Shown here in pieces: positions 16,594-25,722 of a stretch of 64,000 bases of DNA (its first letter is position 1; every line of letters begins with the position of its first letter). The stretch spans positions 124,001 to 188,000 of the forward strand of contig CAKQJE010000002.1 of the NCBI GenBank assembly GCA_934247225.1, in the 5' to 3' direction. This DNA comes from an uncultured Clostridia bacterium. GTDB taxonomy: Bacteria > Bacillota > Clostridia > Christensenellales > Borkfalkiaceae. Made by a program: the position numbers and the translations under genes. The notes under the pieces were generated by a model, which saw only the letters and a program-made list of their open reading frames with translations, had not been told where the DNA came from and ran no database searches.

Positions 16594-17691
16594 TTACATC
16601 TTCCATTTGATATAATAAATACCTGCGTTTTTCATCCCTTCACGAATCATGTAATATACGGTTAAAAACGTTCCGTCATTTAATTCTACCGTCGTAGGAT
16701 AACCGAGGTCTGTGTTTTTAGCGTCGTCTTTTATAATTATCTCTTCCGACCATGTTTCGCCCTCGTCTTTGCTTATTCTTGCCCTCAGCCCCATATCGTC
16801 GAACCTATATCCATATGTAGATAGCAAGTCTCCGTTTTTGAGTAGAGTAAGATGAGGCGGAAAGCCTTTTTCTATTACAAATTTCAATTCGCCGAACGTC
16901 TTTCCTCCGTCGTCGGAATACGTTTGGTAAATACCGTGCTTGTCCTTACCGTTATATCTTATCTGAACGAGTATTCGCCCGCTTTTTAAAACGATAGGGT
17001 GCGCTTCGCTCATACACGCATATCCCGGAATTTCCCCATCTACAACCTTGGATTTTATTTCCCACTTTTTGCCGTCCGCGCTCGTGAGCATATAAAAGCC
17101 CTTATCAAAAACATCAAATTCGCCGTATTTCGTCTTATCCTGCAAAGACTTACCGACAAATATCAATTCTCCGTTTACCCCTACGCAAGGTCCGTGCGGA
17201 GCATGTATCGGTAAAATTCCGAAATCTTCAAACGTCTCTCCGTTGTCATAACTTATAACGTGTGTTCCGCCGAGATATTTATCGCAAATTTCATCTTTAT
17301 CATATTTGCTAAAAAGATATTCGTAATAACTGTCGTTTACCGCAGATAATTCCGGCTTCATATCTTTTATTAAACGTGTTTGCAATTCGGGCGTGTTGGT
17401 AAAACTCGACACGAAAATTTTATCTCTGTTTTTACCGAAAACGCATATTCCGCCGTCACGGTCGTCTAAAACTGTATTTATTACCGTCTTAGGTTTCGTC
17501 CACGTCTTTGCGCCGTCTTTCGATACCGTCAGATACACCCTGCCGAAAGGACAAACGTGCCATAATCTATTTCCCGAAAATACAACCGCTATGCTTCCGT
17601 CTTTTAATAAAGTACACGTCGGCCATGCGGAATAGCCGAACGGCTCTTGATTTTCATAAACCGTTCCGTTTTCTATTACTTTGACTTTCAT
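16594..17691 (-). CDS. BNR/Asp-box sialidase-like protein
   Basis: 365 residues from ATG 17691 (AGGTGAT 6 bases upstream; the GTG at 17700 overlaps the preceding stop). Asp-box repeats of the sialidase beta-propeller are seen as SKDGAKTW, SYDNGETF, SDDGGKTF and SKDEGETW, with GHPIVL- and RDGGI-like active-site loops (DDRDGGICVF, EAHPIVLKSGRILV, IHAPHGPCV). There is no signal peptide, so it is probably cytosolic, unlike most secreted sialidases. Some members of this fold act on other glycosides, so sialidase activity is likely but not proven. Confidence 0.8.
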   Translation of the reverse strand: MKVKVIENGTVYENQEPFGYSAWPTCTLLKDGSIAVVFSGNRLWHVCPFGRVYLTVSKDGAKTWTKPKTVINTVLDDRDGGICVFGKNRDKIFVSSFTNTPELQTRLIKDMKPELSAVNDSYYEYLFSKYDKDEICDKYLGGTHVISYDNGETFEDFGILPIHAPHGPCVGVNGELIFVGKSLQDKTKYGEFDVFDKGFYMLTSADGKKWEIKSKVVDGEIPGYACMSEAHPIVLKSGRILVQIRYNGKDKHGIYQTYSDDGGKTFGELKFVIEKGFPPHLTLLKNGDLLSTYGYRFDDMGLRARISKDEGETWSEEIIIKDDAKNTDLGYPTTVELNDGTFLTVYYMIREGMKNAGIYYIKWKM

Positions 17692-17696
17692 TTCTA

Positions 17697-18809
17697 TCAC
17701 CTGTTGTATTTATTATAGTTGCGTAATAATATTTCGTTTGAAATCGCTTTTTCGTCTTTTGTTTCGCCTATATACCCTGAATCCATTTTATGAAACTCTG
17801 CTATTTCTTTCGGTAAACCGTATCTTGCGGCATATATCGCTTCGGAAAAATCTTCACGGGCATTTCCTCCGCCATAATTAGAGAGCAGAATTATATCGAA
17901 ATCGTCTTCCGCAAGTTGAACGTGCAGCGTTCTGAATCCCGAATGCCCGCCGTTATGCTGTATGCGCTTTTTGTCGTGCCAATCGAACACCATACAGCCC
18001 ATTCCGAACGCTCCGCTTACTCCGAACGGACTTAAAACGGTATCCCACGTTGATTCTTTTAAGATAAGTCTATTTTTTATTGCGATATTCAATTTGTACA
18101 AATTGTCTGCCGTACCGACTATATCTCCCGCTCCGAACATCCAACGAGTTGACTTTTCTACCGGATAAAAATTCTTTCCGTCATATTCATATTCATATTC
18201 ATGAACTCTATTCGGTATTTCAAACCCAACCTTATCGACAATAGCGGTTTTCATTTCAAGCGAATCGAATATCTCTTTTCTCATATATTCGGAATATTCT
18301 ATCCCAGAAACGTTCTCTATAATGAGCGCAGCGCAGATAAAATTTATGTTCTGATACTTGAATTCTTTGCCCGGCGCAATTCCCTTTGTAATTTCTTTTA
18401 ATCTGAGCAGTTCTTTTCTTATAGGCAATTCGTCATCATAATATTTTTCTTTATATAACGGCGTTTGCTCGAAATCCGGTAAACCACTCGTGTGATGAAG
18501 AAGGTGCCTTAAAGTTAAATTACAGTCAAAACCGCTCATTTCGGGAAGGTAAACCGACGGATGATTATCAATATCGACAAGTCCTTTATCGCAAAGTTTC
18601 ATTAGCCCCAATACGCAAAACGGCTTCGATATAGAATAATAAGTAAACATGGAATTCTTATCGAAAGGGACTTTTTCAACGTAATCGGCATAGCCGACGT
18701 TTCTTTCATATATTATCTTATCCCTCTCCGTTACTCGTAAGACACCGGAGAAAGGAAACACTTTTGAGTATCCGTCGATATACTTATCTAAAAATTTAAC
18801 GTTTATCAT
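17697..18809 (-). CDS. Serine beta-lactamase-fold hydrolase (class C/PF00144 type)
   Basis: 370 residues with the SxxK active-site motif SISK (Ser59, Lys62), a YQN tyrosine motif near residue 150 and a C-terminal HNGGHSG box (KTG equivalent). No signal peptide is present. In this family such proteins are esterases or peptidases more often than true lactamases. It sits between an aldolase and a sialidase-like gene, so removal of an ester from imported glycan is the natural guess. The stop overlaps the GTG/ribosome-binding region of the next gene. Confidence 0.85.
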   Translation of the reverse strand: MINVKFLDKYIDGYSKVFPFSGVLRVTERDKIIYERNVGYADYVEKVPFDKNSMFTYYSISKPFCVLGLMKLCDKGLVDIDNHPSVYLPEMSGFDCNLTLRHLLHHTSGLPDFEQTPLYKEKYYDDELPIRKELLRLKEITKGIAPGKEFKYQNINFICAALIIENVSGIEYSEYMRKEIFDSLEMKTAIVDKVGFEIPNRVHEYEYEYDGKNFYPVEKSTRWMFGAGDIVGTADNLYKLNIAIKNRLILKESTWDTVLSPFGVSGAFGMGCMVFDWHDKKRIQHNGGHSGFRTLHVQLAEDDFDIILLSNYGGGNAREDFSEAIYAARYGLPKEIAEFHKMDSGYIGETKDEKAISNEILLRNYNKYNR

Positions 18810-18825
18810 ATAATCTCTGATTAAA

Positions 18826-19695
18826 TCAGAATTTTACGCTTTCGTAAACTCCTTTTATCTTCGCCTTGTCATCAACGGTCAGCGGAGAAAACGGCTCTCT
18901 CGAAACGGGTTGAATATCTAATCCCTGTAAACTCATAACATATTTCGTCGCGGCAATAACGTTATTGCCGACAGAAATCACGCATTCGGTAATAGTATTC
19001 AACTTATGGATAATGTCAAGCGCCTCTTTGTTTTTACCTTGTTTAAAAAGTGCTCTTGCTTGAATATATTTATCCGCATAATAATTATAGGTCGTGCCTA
19101 TCGCGCCGTGCGAACCTACCGCCGCCCCTGCCAAAAACGCTTCGTCTGCACCGGTATACAACTTCTTATTCGGATAGTCCGCAATAAGTCTTTCAAGAAA
19201 ATAAAAATTATAGCCCGTATATTTAACCGCGGTTATCTTTTCGTCTTTCAGTAGTTCTCTCATTTCGTCTAACGAATAAGTGCGTGCCTGCGCCGCATTA
19301 TAGATCATTAAATTGAGTTTGGTTGCATGCGCTATTTTATGAAAGTATTCTTTTATCTGCCCAAAAGTATAACCGAAATAATACGGAGCAACTGCGGAAA
19401 GCATACTTGCGCCCGCTTTTTCTGCGTGTTTGGCAAGTTCTATCGCTTCCGCAGTCGATTGCGAGCCTATGTGCGCGATGACTTCTTTATCTTCGGCATT
19501 CGCAATAATAACTTCTAGGCAACGCTTCCGCTCTTCCGTCGTCAGAAGATTGAACTCGCTTGAACCTCCGCATGCGTAGATACCGTCCGCGCCCTTTTCG
19601 AGAACAAATTTCGTGGCATTCGCCAAAACCTCATAATCAACTTCTCTGTTTTTCTTAAACGGCGTAACTAACGGCACATAAATACCGGTTTTCAT
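18826..19695 (-). CDS. DapA/NanA-family class I aldolase
   Basis: 290 residues from ATG 19695 (GGAGGG upstream). It is a TIM-barrel Schiff-base aldolase with the GG-S-E loop GGSSEFNLLT (about 43-52), Tyr132 in MIYNA and the catalytic Lys158 in AVKYTGYN. The family includes N-acetylneuraminate lyase, dihydrodipicolinate synthase and 2-keto-3-deoxy-sugar-acid aldolases. Neighbouring sialidase-like, SGNH and YhcH genes favour an N-acetylneuraminate lyase role. The decayed eda/kdgK remnants next door make a keto-deoxy-acid aldolase equally worth considering. Confidence 0.85.
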   Translation of the reverse strand: MKTGIYVPLVTPFKKNREVDYEVLANATKFVLEKGADGIYACGGSSEFNLLTTEERKRCLEVIIANAEDKEVIAHIGSQSTAEAIELAKHAEKAGASMLSAVAPYYFGYTFGQIKEYFHKIAHATKLNLMIYNAAQARTYSLDEMRELLKDEKITAVKYTGYNFYFLERLIADYPNKKLYTGADEAFLAGAAVGSHGAIGTTYNYYADKYIQARALFKQGKNKEALDIIHKLNTITECVISVGNNVIAATKYVMSLQGLDIQPVSREPFSPLTVDDKAKIKGVYESVKF

Positions 19696-19892
19696 ATAAT
19701 ACCCTCCAAAAATAATTTTTATTTTTATATGCTTAATAATATCATTGAGGTTATCCCTATAATTACGCATGGATCATCAACGACGAAAAACCTCTGCGAT
19801 TATCTTGAAAGTATTCGTCAAGAAAAAGTAATAATATATTTTTCCATTCATCCAAATCAAGAACTATTGACATATATATACTCGTTTTTGCT

Positions 19893-20017
19893 TTATCTCT
19901 GAACTCTGCCCGAAGCGTCGCCGTTTGCTAAAGTTTCGACCTCTTTGAGTGAAACCAAGTTGTAATCGCCCTCTATGCTATGTTTCAAACAACTTGCCGC
20001 GACTGCAAATTCAATTG
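19893..20017 (-). pseudogene. C-terminal remnant of a PfkB-type 2-keto-3-deoxygluconokinase
   Basis: About 41 codons read EFAVAASCLKHSIEGDYNLV, then LKEVETLANGDASGRVQR and a stop. This matches the usual C-terminal end of KdgK-like PfkB kinases. There is no start and nothing of the rest of the kinase. It follows the aldolase remnant, as kdgK commonly does in intact operons. Confidence 0.75.
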
Positions 20018-20449
20018 CCTATAACCGTTTACGAGTTCGCCGCCCACGCCGCAGGCAAACACTCATGAATTTATCCATTCTTTTATGGTAGTAAGGTTTA
20101 CTCCGCAAAAATACGGAACGGCGTATCTGTTGCATATCTTCGCAACACCTTCGTTGAACGACGGGCTAACTATAAACTTTGCGCCCGAAAGCATCGCTAT
20201 CCTTGCCGTTTCGCTGTCTAAAACCGTTCCCGCGCCGATAATTACGCTTTCGCCGTATTTCTTACTCAATCTCTCAAACATAGTATGGGCGTAAGGAATG
20301 GTAAACGTCATTTCTATAACGTTTATACCGCCTTCTTTTAAAGCGTCGAAACACTTCTCCGCCTTTTCAGCATCATCAACTCTTACAATTGCGACTATTT
20401 CGTTTTCACCGATTTTCTTTAACGTTTCGTATTTTTTTAGTCGTGCCAC
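20018..20449 (-). pseudogene. KDPG aldolase (eda) remnant with internal deletion and stop
   Basis: The N-terminal half is clear: YETLKKIGENEIVAIVRVDD, then GINVIEMTFTIPYAH, IIGAGTVLD and FIVSPSFNEGVAKICNRYAVPYF. After PYFC it jumps to GVNLTTIKEWINS, a C-terminal motif, so about 60 codons containing the catalytic core are missing. A TGA at 20063-20065 then interrupts a continuing VFACGVGGELV, where the family has Gly. The intact enzyme is about 210 residues. The open part starts at a GTG (20449) inside the preceding fragment. Confidence 0.85.
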
Positions 20450-20708
20450 CGTTTACCGTAACGGTGTACTCGATATCTTCGTAATTATGAGTTGCCGTCA
20501 CGTCGTTTGCAGGCATATTGAAAGTAATTTCTTCTTTAGTTGTATCAATACCGCTTATTCCTTCAATCGTCCAACCCGTAAATCTTTTTCCTGTTGCAGT
20601 TGGGTTTGGTCTTATTGTTACTCGAATTCCCTCGGCATATTTACCGCAACCATATCCGTTATTCACGGTAAGATTGTACTCGGTTACTGCGGTTTCACGA
20701 AGTGTCAA
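20406..20708 (-). pseudogene. Fragment of InlB-type surface repeat domain
   Basis: About 100 codons with the bacterial InlB B-repeat pattern: TVNNGYGCGKYAEGIRVTI, GKRFTGWTIEGI, TFNMPANDVTATHNYED, then a second repeat start YTVTVNGGT. Such domains belong to large surface proteins, and nothing of one remains on either side. It runs directly into the eda remnant, so this is a recombination scar. Confidence 0.7.
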
Positions 20709-20721
20709 TCTAACAGTAACA

Positions 20722-21840
20722 TTATAAATCTCCTCGTATTATATTTGAACTCCATTGAGTTCCGTCAGTAAGTTTTTCGCTTACGAAAAACGCCGTAACG
20801 TCGTTTTTTATTTTCACAGTTTCGCCGTCTGCGATTTTAATTTCCAGCCAATCCTGCGTTTCGGTCGTAACGACGTCGTCTTTTGTATAATAAAGCTTTA
20901 ATTCCGACTTTTCGTCAAACGCCTTAACGGTCAATTTACCGTCTTTAAACGTAACGCTCGGCTTTGGAACGTCTTTCCCGTCCGCTATCCTCTTAAAAAA
21001 TTCAACGCTTTCCGGTTGCTCGAAACCTATGAAATTTCCGTGCGGAAAATTCTTTCTCAGCCCGAAATATATGGGCGCTTTTATGCTCTCGGCGGTCTTT
21101 CTTCTCCCTTCCATTTTAAACGCTATATCGTCCGCCCCCGCAGTGAAAAACACGGGGTGTTTTATATCATTTAAATAGTTCTTCGGATCTATATTGTCAT
21201 TCCAAATTTCTCTGTCGCTTTCCGAAAGATTTTCAAGCCTTTTCTTCCCCCATTCGCTTTCGGAGACGTACGCCGAAGAATAGATTACGGACGAAGCCTT
21301 TATCCTGTCGTCAACGGCAGATAGCATCAGTTGCAAAAATCCGCCCCAAGAAAGACCGCAAGAAAAGATATTGTCTTTATCCACGCAATCGAGCGAAAGC
21401 AAAACGTCTATCGCCCTCATTGCCGACAAAACCGAGAAATACGCCCAGTTGTTTTCATCGTGTAAGTCCTCTATCGCTCCATAGCCTGCGTTTCCGCCGT
21501 CAGGATTTTCTCTTTGTCTGTCATTTATGCTGTAAGCGTATTTGCCGTTGAAATCCGGACATATTGTTACGAAACCTCTATCCGCCCAGAGCCTAGCCAT
21601 TTCGTAAAACGCTCCGCCGTTGCCGCCGTGTATAAGTAATACTGCCGGATAACCGTTCGCCGGTTTTTCTGTCTTTGGATAACCGATAAAAGCAAAAACC
21701 TTTTTTTGAGCCGAAACAGTAGGCACGTCGTAAAATACGGCTCGCATGCCGCTATACATTTCTCCCCACCATTTATCTTCGGTAGTTACAGAAGAAATGT
21801 CTTTTCTGTTCTCGGAAATATATTCCGTAAGTGTCTTCAT
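20722..21840 (-). CDS. Alpha/beta-hydrolase, acetyl-xylan-esterase/dienelactone hydrolase type
   Basis: 372 residues. The catalytic triad is readable: Ser in GLSWGGFLQ, Asp in TAGADDIAF and His in FPHGNF. The oxyanion segment LLIHGGNGGAFYEMA lies near residue 85, and a beta-rich C-terminal domain follows (about 285-372). No signal peptide is present. Enzymes of this build deacetylate sugars or oligosaccharides in the cytosol. It follows the TIM-barrel hydrolase by 3 bases in the operon. Confidence 0.85.
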   Translation of the reverse strand: MKTLTEYISENRKDISSVTTEDKWWGEMYSGMRAVFYDVPTVSAQKKVFAFIGYPKTEKPANGYPAVLLIHGGNGGAFYEMARLWADRGFVTICPDFNGKYAYSINDRQRENPDGGNAGYGAIEDLHDENNWAYFSVLSAMRAIDVLLSLDCVDKDNIFSCGLSWGGFLQLMLSAVDDRIKASSVIYSSAYVSESEWGKKRLENLSESDREIWNDNIDPKNYLNDIKHPVFFTAGADDIAFKMEGRRKTAESIKAPIYFGLRKNFPHGNFIGFEQPESVEFFKRIADGKDVPKPSVTFKDGKLTVKAFDEKSELKLYYTKDDVVTTETQDWLEIKIADGETVKIKNDVTAFFVSEKLTDGTQWSSNIIRGDL

Positions 21841-21843
21841 CTT

Positions 21844-23583
21844 TCAGCCTCTCCAATTTGGATCGAATTCGGAAATATCGCTGCCGTTTATATTTGTAAG
21901 GCGGAATGTCCTTTGACTTATTTTATACGATCCGTCAAGTATCCTTTGCTTATCGCCGCACGTCTTTATCCCTTGTATCCTCGCACAGAATTTTGCTTGG
22001 TGGTTAGCGTTCCATGAAATAAACTTTTCCACGCCTATTTCATACAGTCTTTTTGACAGTTCACATTGATAAGAATAACTTCTATTTTCCCAACCGAGCG
22101 CCGCATAAAACTCTCCGCCGTATTTCTTCTGAATATCCAGAAATTCCTTTGCGCCATCTACAATAATATCCACATCGTCGGCGAAGTTACGAATTATTGT
22201 GTAGCCGCATTTCTTCTTTGCCGAATACTTATTCAAGTCTATCAATCCGTCTTCCGCAATGCAATCGTCGATCGTTTCATAATGTCCCATTATTCCTTGA
22301 GAAACACTGTCTATAAGTTTTTCTTTTAAAAGCGTTTCGACATCGCACCCAAATTCTTTCGATATAGCGGCGCCGTAAAGCGTTACTATATTGATTTTAT
22401 ATCTTTCATGCCCCGTTCTATCCGCTTTTTCTTTTAATGCAACAGTAAGTTCTCTTATAAACTCGGTGATATAGCCGCATTGAACTTCTTGCAATCTCTC
22501 GTCTTTACGAGGAAGTCTTCTCGCATCGACGCAAAAACGCTTTTTCACCTCGTCTAAAACCGGCTTTTCAAACGAAACAAAAAGTCCTCTGTGGAAATAC
22601 AGGCTTACACCGTTCCACTCGTCTGGAAGGGTTTTTAGGATATTATCTACCATCATTTTCCTGACTTCGGGATATGCGTATGACAGAACGTTTATAGGTT
22701 TAGCATCCCTTGTCATACAACGAAAATCGGAATAAGTTTCCCATGCTCCATCATTTGCGTAAGAAGGATTATACGGCACAGTAAAATCTCCCATTTCGAT
22801 ACGGTACCCGCCGTAAATCTTCATATTCATTTTGTGCGCGGTTTCAGAAAAAAGCCTTTTCAGTTCTACTTGTCTGTCAATAAATTTTGATAGCCTTTGT
22901 TGAGATTTTCCATGATTCTTCCACGGTGTCTTATCGGTATTATATGTTCCGGAATACATCTCTAAGAAACATTCATGATCTATTATTTCACCATTGCCGT
23001 GTTCGAGCATTTTCATTCTGCCGAGATAATCTTCGGCGGTTTTATAATCCATTTCGGAAGTATAATCCTGATCGAAGTGATACAAAATGCGTTTTTCTGA
23101 GCCACTTTTAAGATATTCTGCAACCTCGCTGTTGGACATCTCTTCTATGCGAACGTAAAGCACCACCGAAACGCCGCCGACATCAAGCAATGCCGGTTTT
23201 TCAAATACCAACTTTTTGCCAGTAAGGTCTGTTGCCTTAAAGAAACTTTCCTCGCCGAAATTATATCCGCCCCAATTCCATACATCGTTGTAATATTCGA
23301 TATTCGTCGGGGCAATAACCGTTTTTCCGTCCTCTCCGGGAATCGAAACACCTACCGCCGATCTTCCGCCAAGACCGCCTAACGCAATATAAATTCTGTG
23401 CCATCCATTTGCTTTGAGGTCAAGTTCTATCGCAGGCGGATTGATACATTCTCCGGCGACCAAAGCGATTCCTGCCTTGCCTTCCGATTCATAATACATC
23501 CCTTGCCATTTGCCTTCTTCCTGATACTTGTCGGATAATGGAACAGAAACGAGTTCTTTAAGATTGTAAAATGTTTTATTCAT
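21844..23583 (-). CDS. Putative TIM-barrel glycoside hydrolase, family not assigned
   Basis: 579 residues from ATG 23583 (GAGGAAA upstream). The N-terminal ~150 residues are beta-rich (GIALVAGECINPPAIELDLK, HRIYIALGGLGGRSAVGVSI). A barrel-like domain follows with KMNMKIYGGYRIEMGDF, GVSLYFHRGLFVSFEKP, HERYKINIVTLYG and GWENRSYSYQC. Acidic residues fall at barrel-strand ends, as in retaining glycosidases, but the catalytic pair cannot be fixed. It overlaps the upstream rhamnosidase gene by 8 bases. I did not recognise the family. Confidence 0.7.
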   Translation of the reverse strand: MNKTFYNLKELVSVPLSDKYQEEGKWQGMYYESEGKAGIALVAGECINPPAIELDLKANGWHRIYIALGGLGGRSAVGVSIPGEDGKTVIAPTNIEYYNDVWNWGGYNFGEESFFKATDLTGKKLVFEKPALLDVGGVSVVLYVRIEEMSNSEVAEYLKSGSEKRILYHFDQDYTSEMDYKTAEDYLGRMKMLEHGNGEIIDHECFLEMYSGTYNTDKTPWKNHGKSQQRLSKFIDRQVELKRLFSETAHKMNMKIYGGYRIEMGDFTVPYNPSYANDGAWETYSDFRCMTRDAKPINVLSYAYPEVRKMMVDNILKTLPDEWNGVSLYFHRGLFVSFEKPVLDEVKKRFCVDARRLPRKDERLQEVQCGYITEFIRELTVALKEKADRTGHERYKINIVTLYGAAISKEFGCDVETLLKEKLIDSVSQGIMGHYETIDDCIAEDGLIDLNKYSAKKKCGYTIIRNFADDVDIIVDGAKEFLDIQKKYGGEFYAALGWENRSYSYQCELSKRLYEIGVEKFISWNANHQAKFCARIQGIKTCGDKQRILDGSYKISQRTFRLTNINGSDISEFDPNWRG

Positions 23584-25720
23584 ATTTTTCCTCAAAAATA
23601 TTTTTACCGCAGTTAACGGCGTTACCTTTGTAAATCGCTTCTACACCTTGCGGTATATCAATTGTGATAATTATTTTTTTATTATATCTTTGCCAATTAA
23701 TTGAAATTGAACCAAAATCGGTTTCTATACTGCCTTTGCAAAAATCCAATTCTTTTACAAATGTCGGAGAAACAGTAACATGCTTATATCCGTCATTAGT
23801 TTTAATGCCTACTAAATGCTTAAATAGCCACGCAAGAACATTGGAATACATTTGATGATTTCTCGAATCGGTAAACCCGCTGTCTTTCCACGTCTCCCAA
23901 AGCGTTGTTGCACCTTTACGTATCCATTCTGCAATACTCGGCTCTCCAAATGCCGTGACTACCTTGTATGCATATTCTTCCTCGCCATTGTCTGATAAAG
24001 CGTCATAGATATATTGGATACCGAACATACCGACGTTCAAGTGTCCGTTTTCATTGTCTATACTTCTCTTTAATTGTTTAATGAGTTTGGTTTTATCTCC
24101 TATGCCAAGGCATATCAAAGCCGCAGGCGCCGTCTGTCCGTCGAGAACGCAACTCCCATCTTTACCGATAAATTTCTTTAATTGTTCTTCGGCATAATTT
24201 ATTTCCTTATCATAAAAGACATTTGGTTCTTCACCTGATAGATTTATAGCAAGATTGATGATACGACAAAACTTTACCGTATAAAAATATTTTATAAATT
24301 CTTTATCAATATTGTGGTTTGTAAAGCCATCCCAATCGCAAAGCCAATACTCCGTATTGTTTTTTTTGCTAATAAAGAAATCATAGTATTTCTTAAAATA
24401 CGATAAGCAACTTATAAGACACGATTTATCTCCTGTATATTGAAATATCCTATACGGAATTTCAAAAAAAGCACCGTCAGCAACGGGACCGTGATTATAA
24501 CCGTAACCGTGCGTCGGTACGATCGCCGGCAAAGCCCCGCACTCAGTCATACAGCTCTTAAAATCTTCTATCCATTTTTCATAGAAACTCTTTATATCAA
24601 AATTGATCAATGTCTGTTCGGCAGAAGCCTGCGCATCGTTAGTCCAACCGAATTTTTCACGAGTAGGACAATCGGTAAGAGCGTAACACATATTTGAATA
24701 CGTTGCCCTTATGCCGGCATTGTATATTTTATTTAAAAGTTCGTCAGAGCAATAAAAATCCGAAATCTTTTTGACATCATTGTGGACGAATATCGCTTTT
24801 ATTTCATCTTTTTGCGGTATTTTAGTTAGTCCCTCCACTAAAGCATACCTAAAACCATGATAAGTAAATTTCGGTGACCAGTGATAAGGCTTTTTACCGC
24901 AAATATATCTGTCGGTCTGAAAATCCACGGAAGGATATAACCTGTTCAAACCGTTGAGTTTTAACGAATAATCTTCGTTTATCTCTTCCGCATGGCTGAT
25001 TTTTATCTCCGTTCCCTCTTTCTCTTCGAAGAATATTCTCACATATCCCGAAATATTTACTCCGAAATCGAGGACGTAGCCCTTTTCTGTTTTATAACAT
25101 GATACAAAGTCATATTCTTCACACTCTCTTACAGGCTCACACTTACACTCTTTTAGTAAAGGCTTAAAAGTGTCGTCAACAACAGTTTTATGCCACTTTG
25201 AATCGTCAAAATCAACGTTTTTCCAATTCTCGTCGTATAGTCTCGCGTCAAAAGTTTCTCCGCTTCGAAGTTGGTTATTTATTACAAAAGATTTTTCAGC
25301 ACATTTCCAACTGTCATCGCTTTTTAAAACGTTTTTACCATTTATTTCCAAAGACAAAGCAAACTTCGGATTATCTCTCCAATTTGCCTTATTATTACCC
25401 CAATGAGAATCAAAGTTTTCATTGAAAAAACCACAACCCAAAATAACGGCGATAACGTTTTTGCCTTTTTGCAACAACGCGCTCACATCATAGACGTTAT
25501 ACCAACACAATTTATCGTATCTGCTTACGGGAGCTGTAAAAAGATCCGCCGATACTTCTTTTCCGTTTATATAATAGTACCCATATCCTAATCCGCATAC
25601 TTTTAATATAGCGTTTTTCGTGTCGTCTATATAAAAAGTTTTTCTGAATAAAGGAGCGGACACGTCTCCGATATAGTTTTTGTCAAACGTATCACTTGCT
25701 TTAATAAATACAGGTTTCAT
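23576..25720 (-). CDS. Alpha-L-rhamnosidase, GH78
   Basis: About 714 residues. The GH78 hallmark DCPTREKFGWTNDAQA marks the start of the (alpha/alpha)6 barrel (near residue 350). The N-terminal beta-sandwich domains carry FRKTFYIDD, LGYGYYYINGKEV and the DFGVNISGYVRI motif. The late TTLWETWKDSGFTDSRNHQMYS supplies the conserved catalytic-domain Trp/His segment. It releases terminal L-rhamnose. Without a signal peptide it should act on imported oligosaccharide. I take ATG 25720 as start; it overlaps the end of the phosphorylase gene slightly less than the earlier ATG at 25741. Confidence 0.9.
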   Translation of the reverse strand: MKPVFIKASDTFDKNYIGDVSAPLFRKTFYIDDTKNAILKVCGLGYGYYYINGKEVSADLFTAPVSRYDKLCWYNVYDVSALLQKGKNVIAVILGCGFFNENFDSHWGNNKANWRDNPKFALSLEINGKNVLKSDDSWKCAEKSFVINNQLRSGETFDARLYDENWKNVDFDDSKWHKTVVDDTFKPLLKECKCEPVRECEEYDFVSCYKTEKGYVLDFGVNISGYVRIFFEEKEGTEIKISHAEEINEDYSLKLNGLNRLYPSVDFQTDRYICGKKPYHWSPKFTYHGFRYALVEGLTKIPQKDEIKAIFVHNDVKKISDFYCSDELLNKIYNAGIRATYSNMCYALTDCPTREKFGWTNDAQASAEQTLINFDIKSFYEKWIEDFKSCMTECGALPAIVPTHGYGYNHGPVADGAFFEIPYRIFQYTGDKSCLISCLSYFKKYYDFFISKKNNTEYWLCDWDGFTNHNIDKEFIKYFYTVKFCRIINLAINLSGEEPNVFYDKEINYAEEQLKKFIGKDGSCVLDGQTAPAALICLGIGDKTKLIKQLKRSIDNENGHLNVGMFGIQYIYDALSDNGEEEYAYKVVTAFGEPSIAEWIRKGATTLWETWKDSGFTDSRNHQMYSNVLAWLFKHLVGIKTNDGYKHVTVSPTFVKELDFCKGSIETDFGSISINWQRYNKKIIITIDIPQGVEAIYKGNAVNCGKNIFEEKYE

Positions 25721-25722
25721 TT

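Noticed and set aside
17697..18809. Antibiotic-resistance beta-lactamase
   Set aside because: It has the SxxK fold but no signal peptide and lies within a sugar operon; an esterase or peptidase role is more likely.
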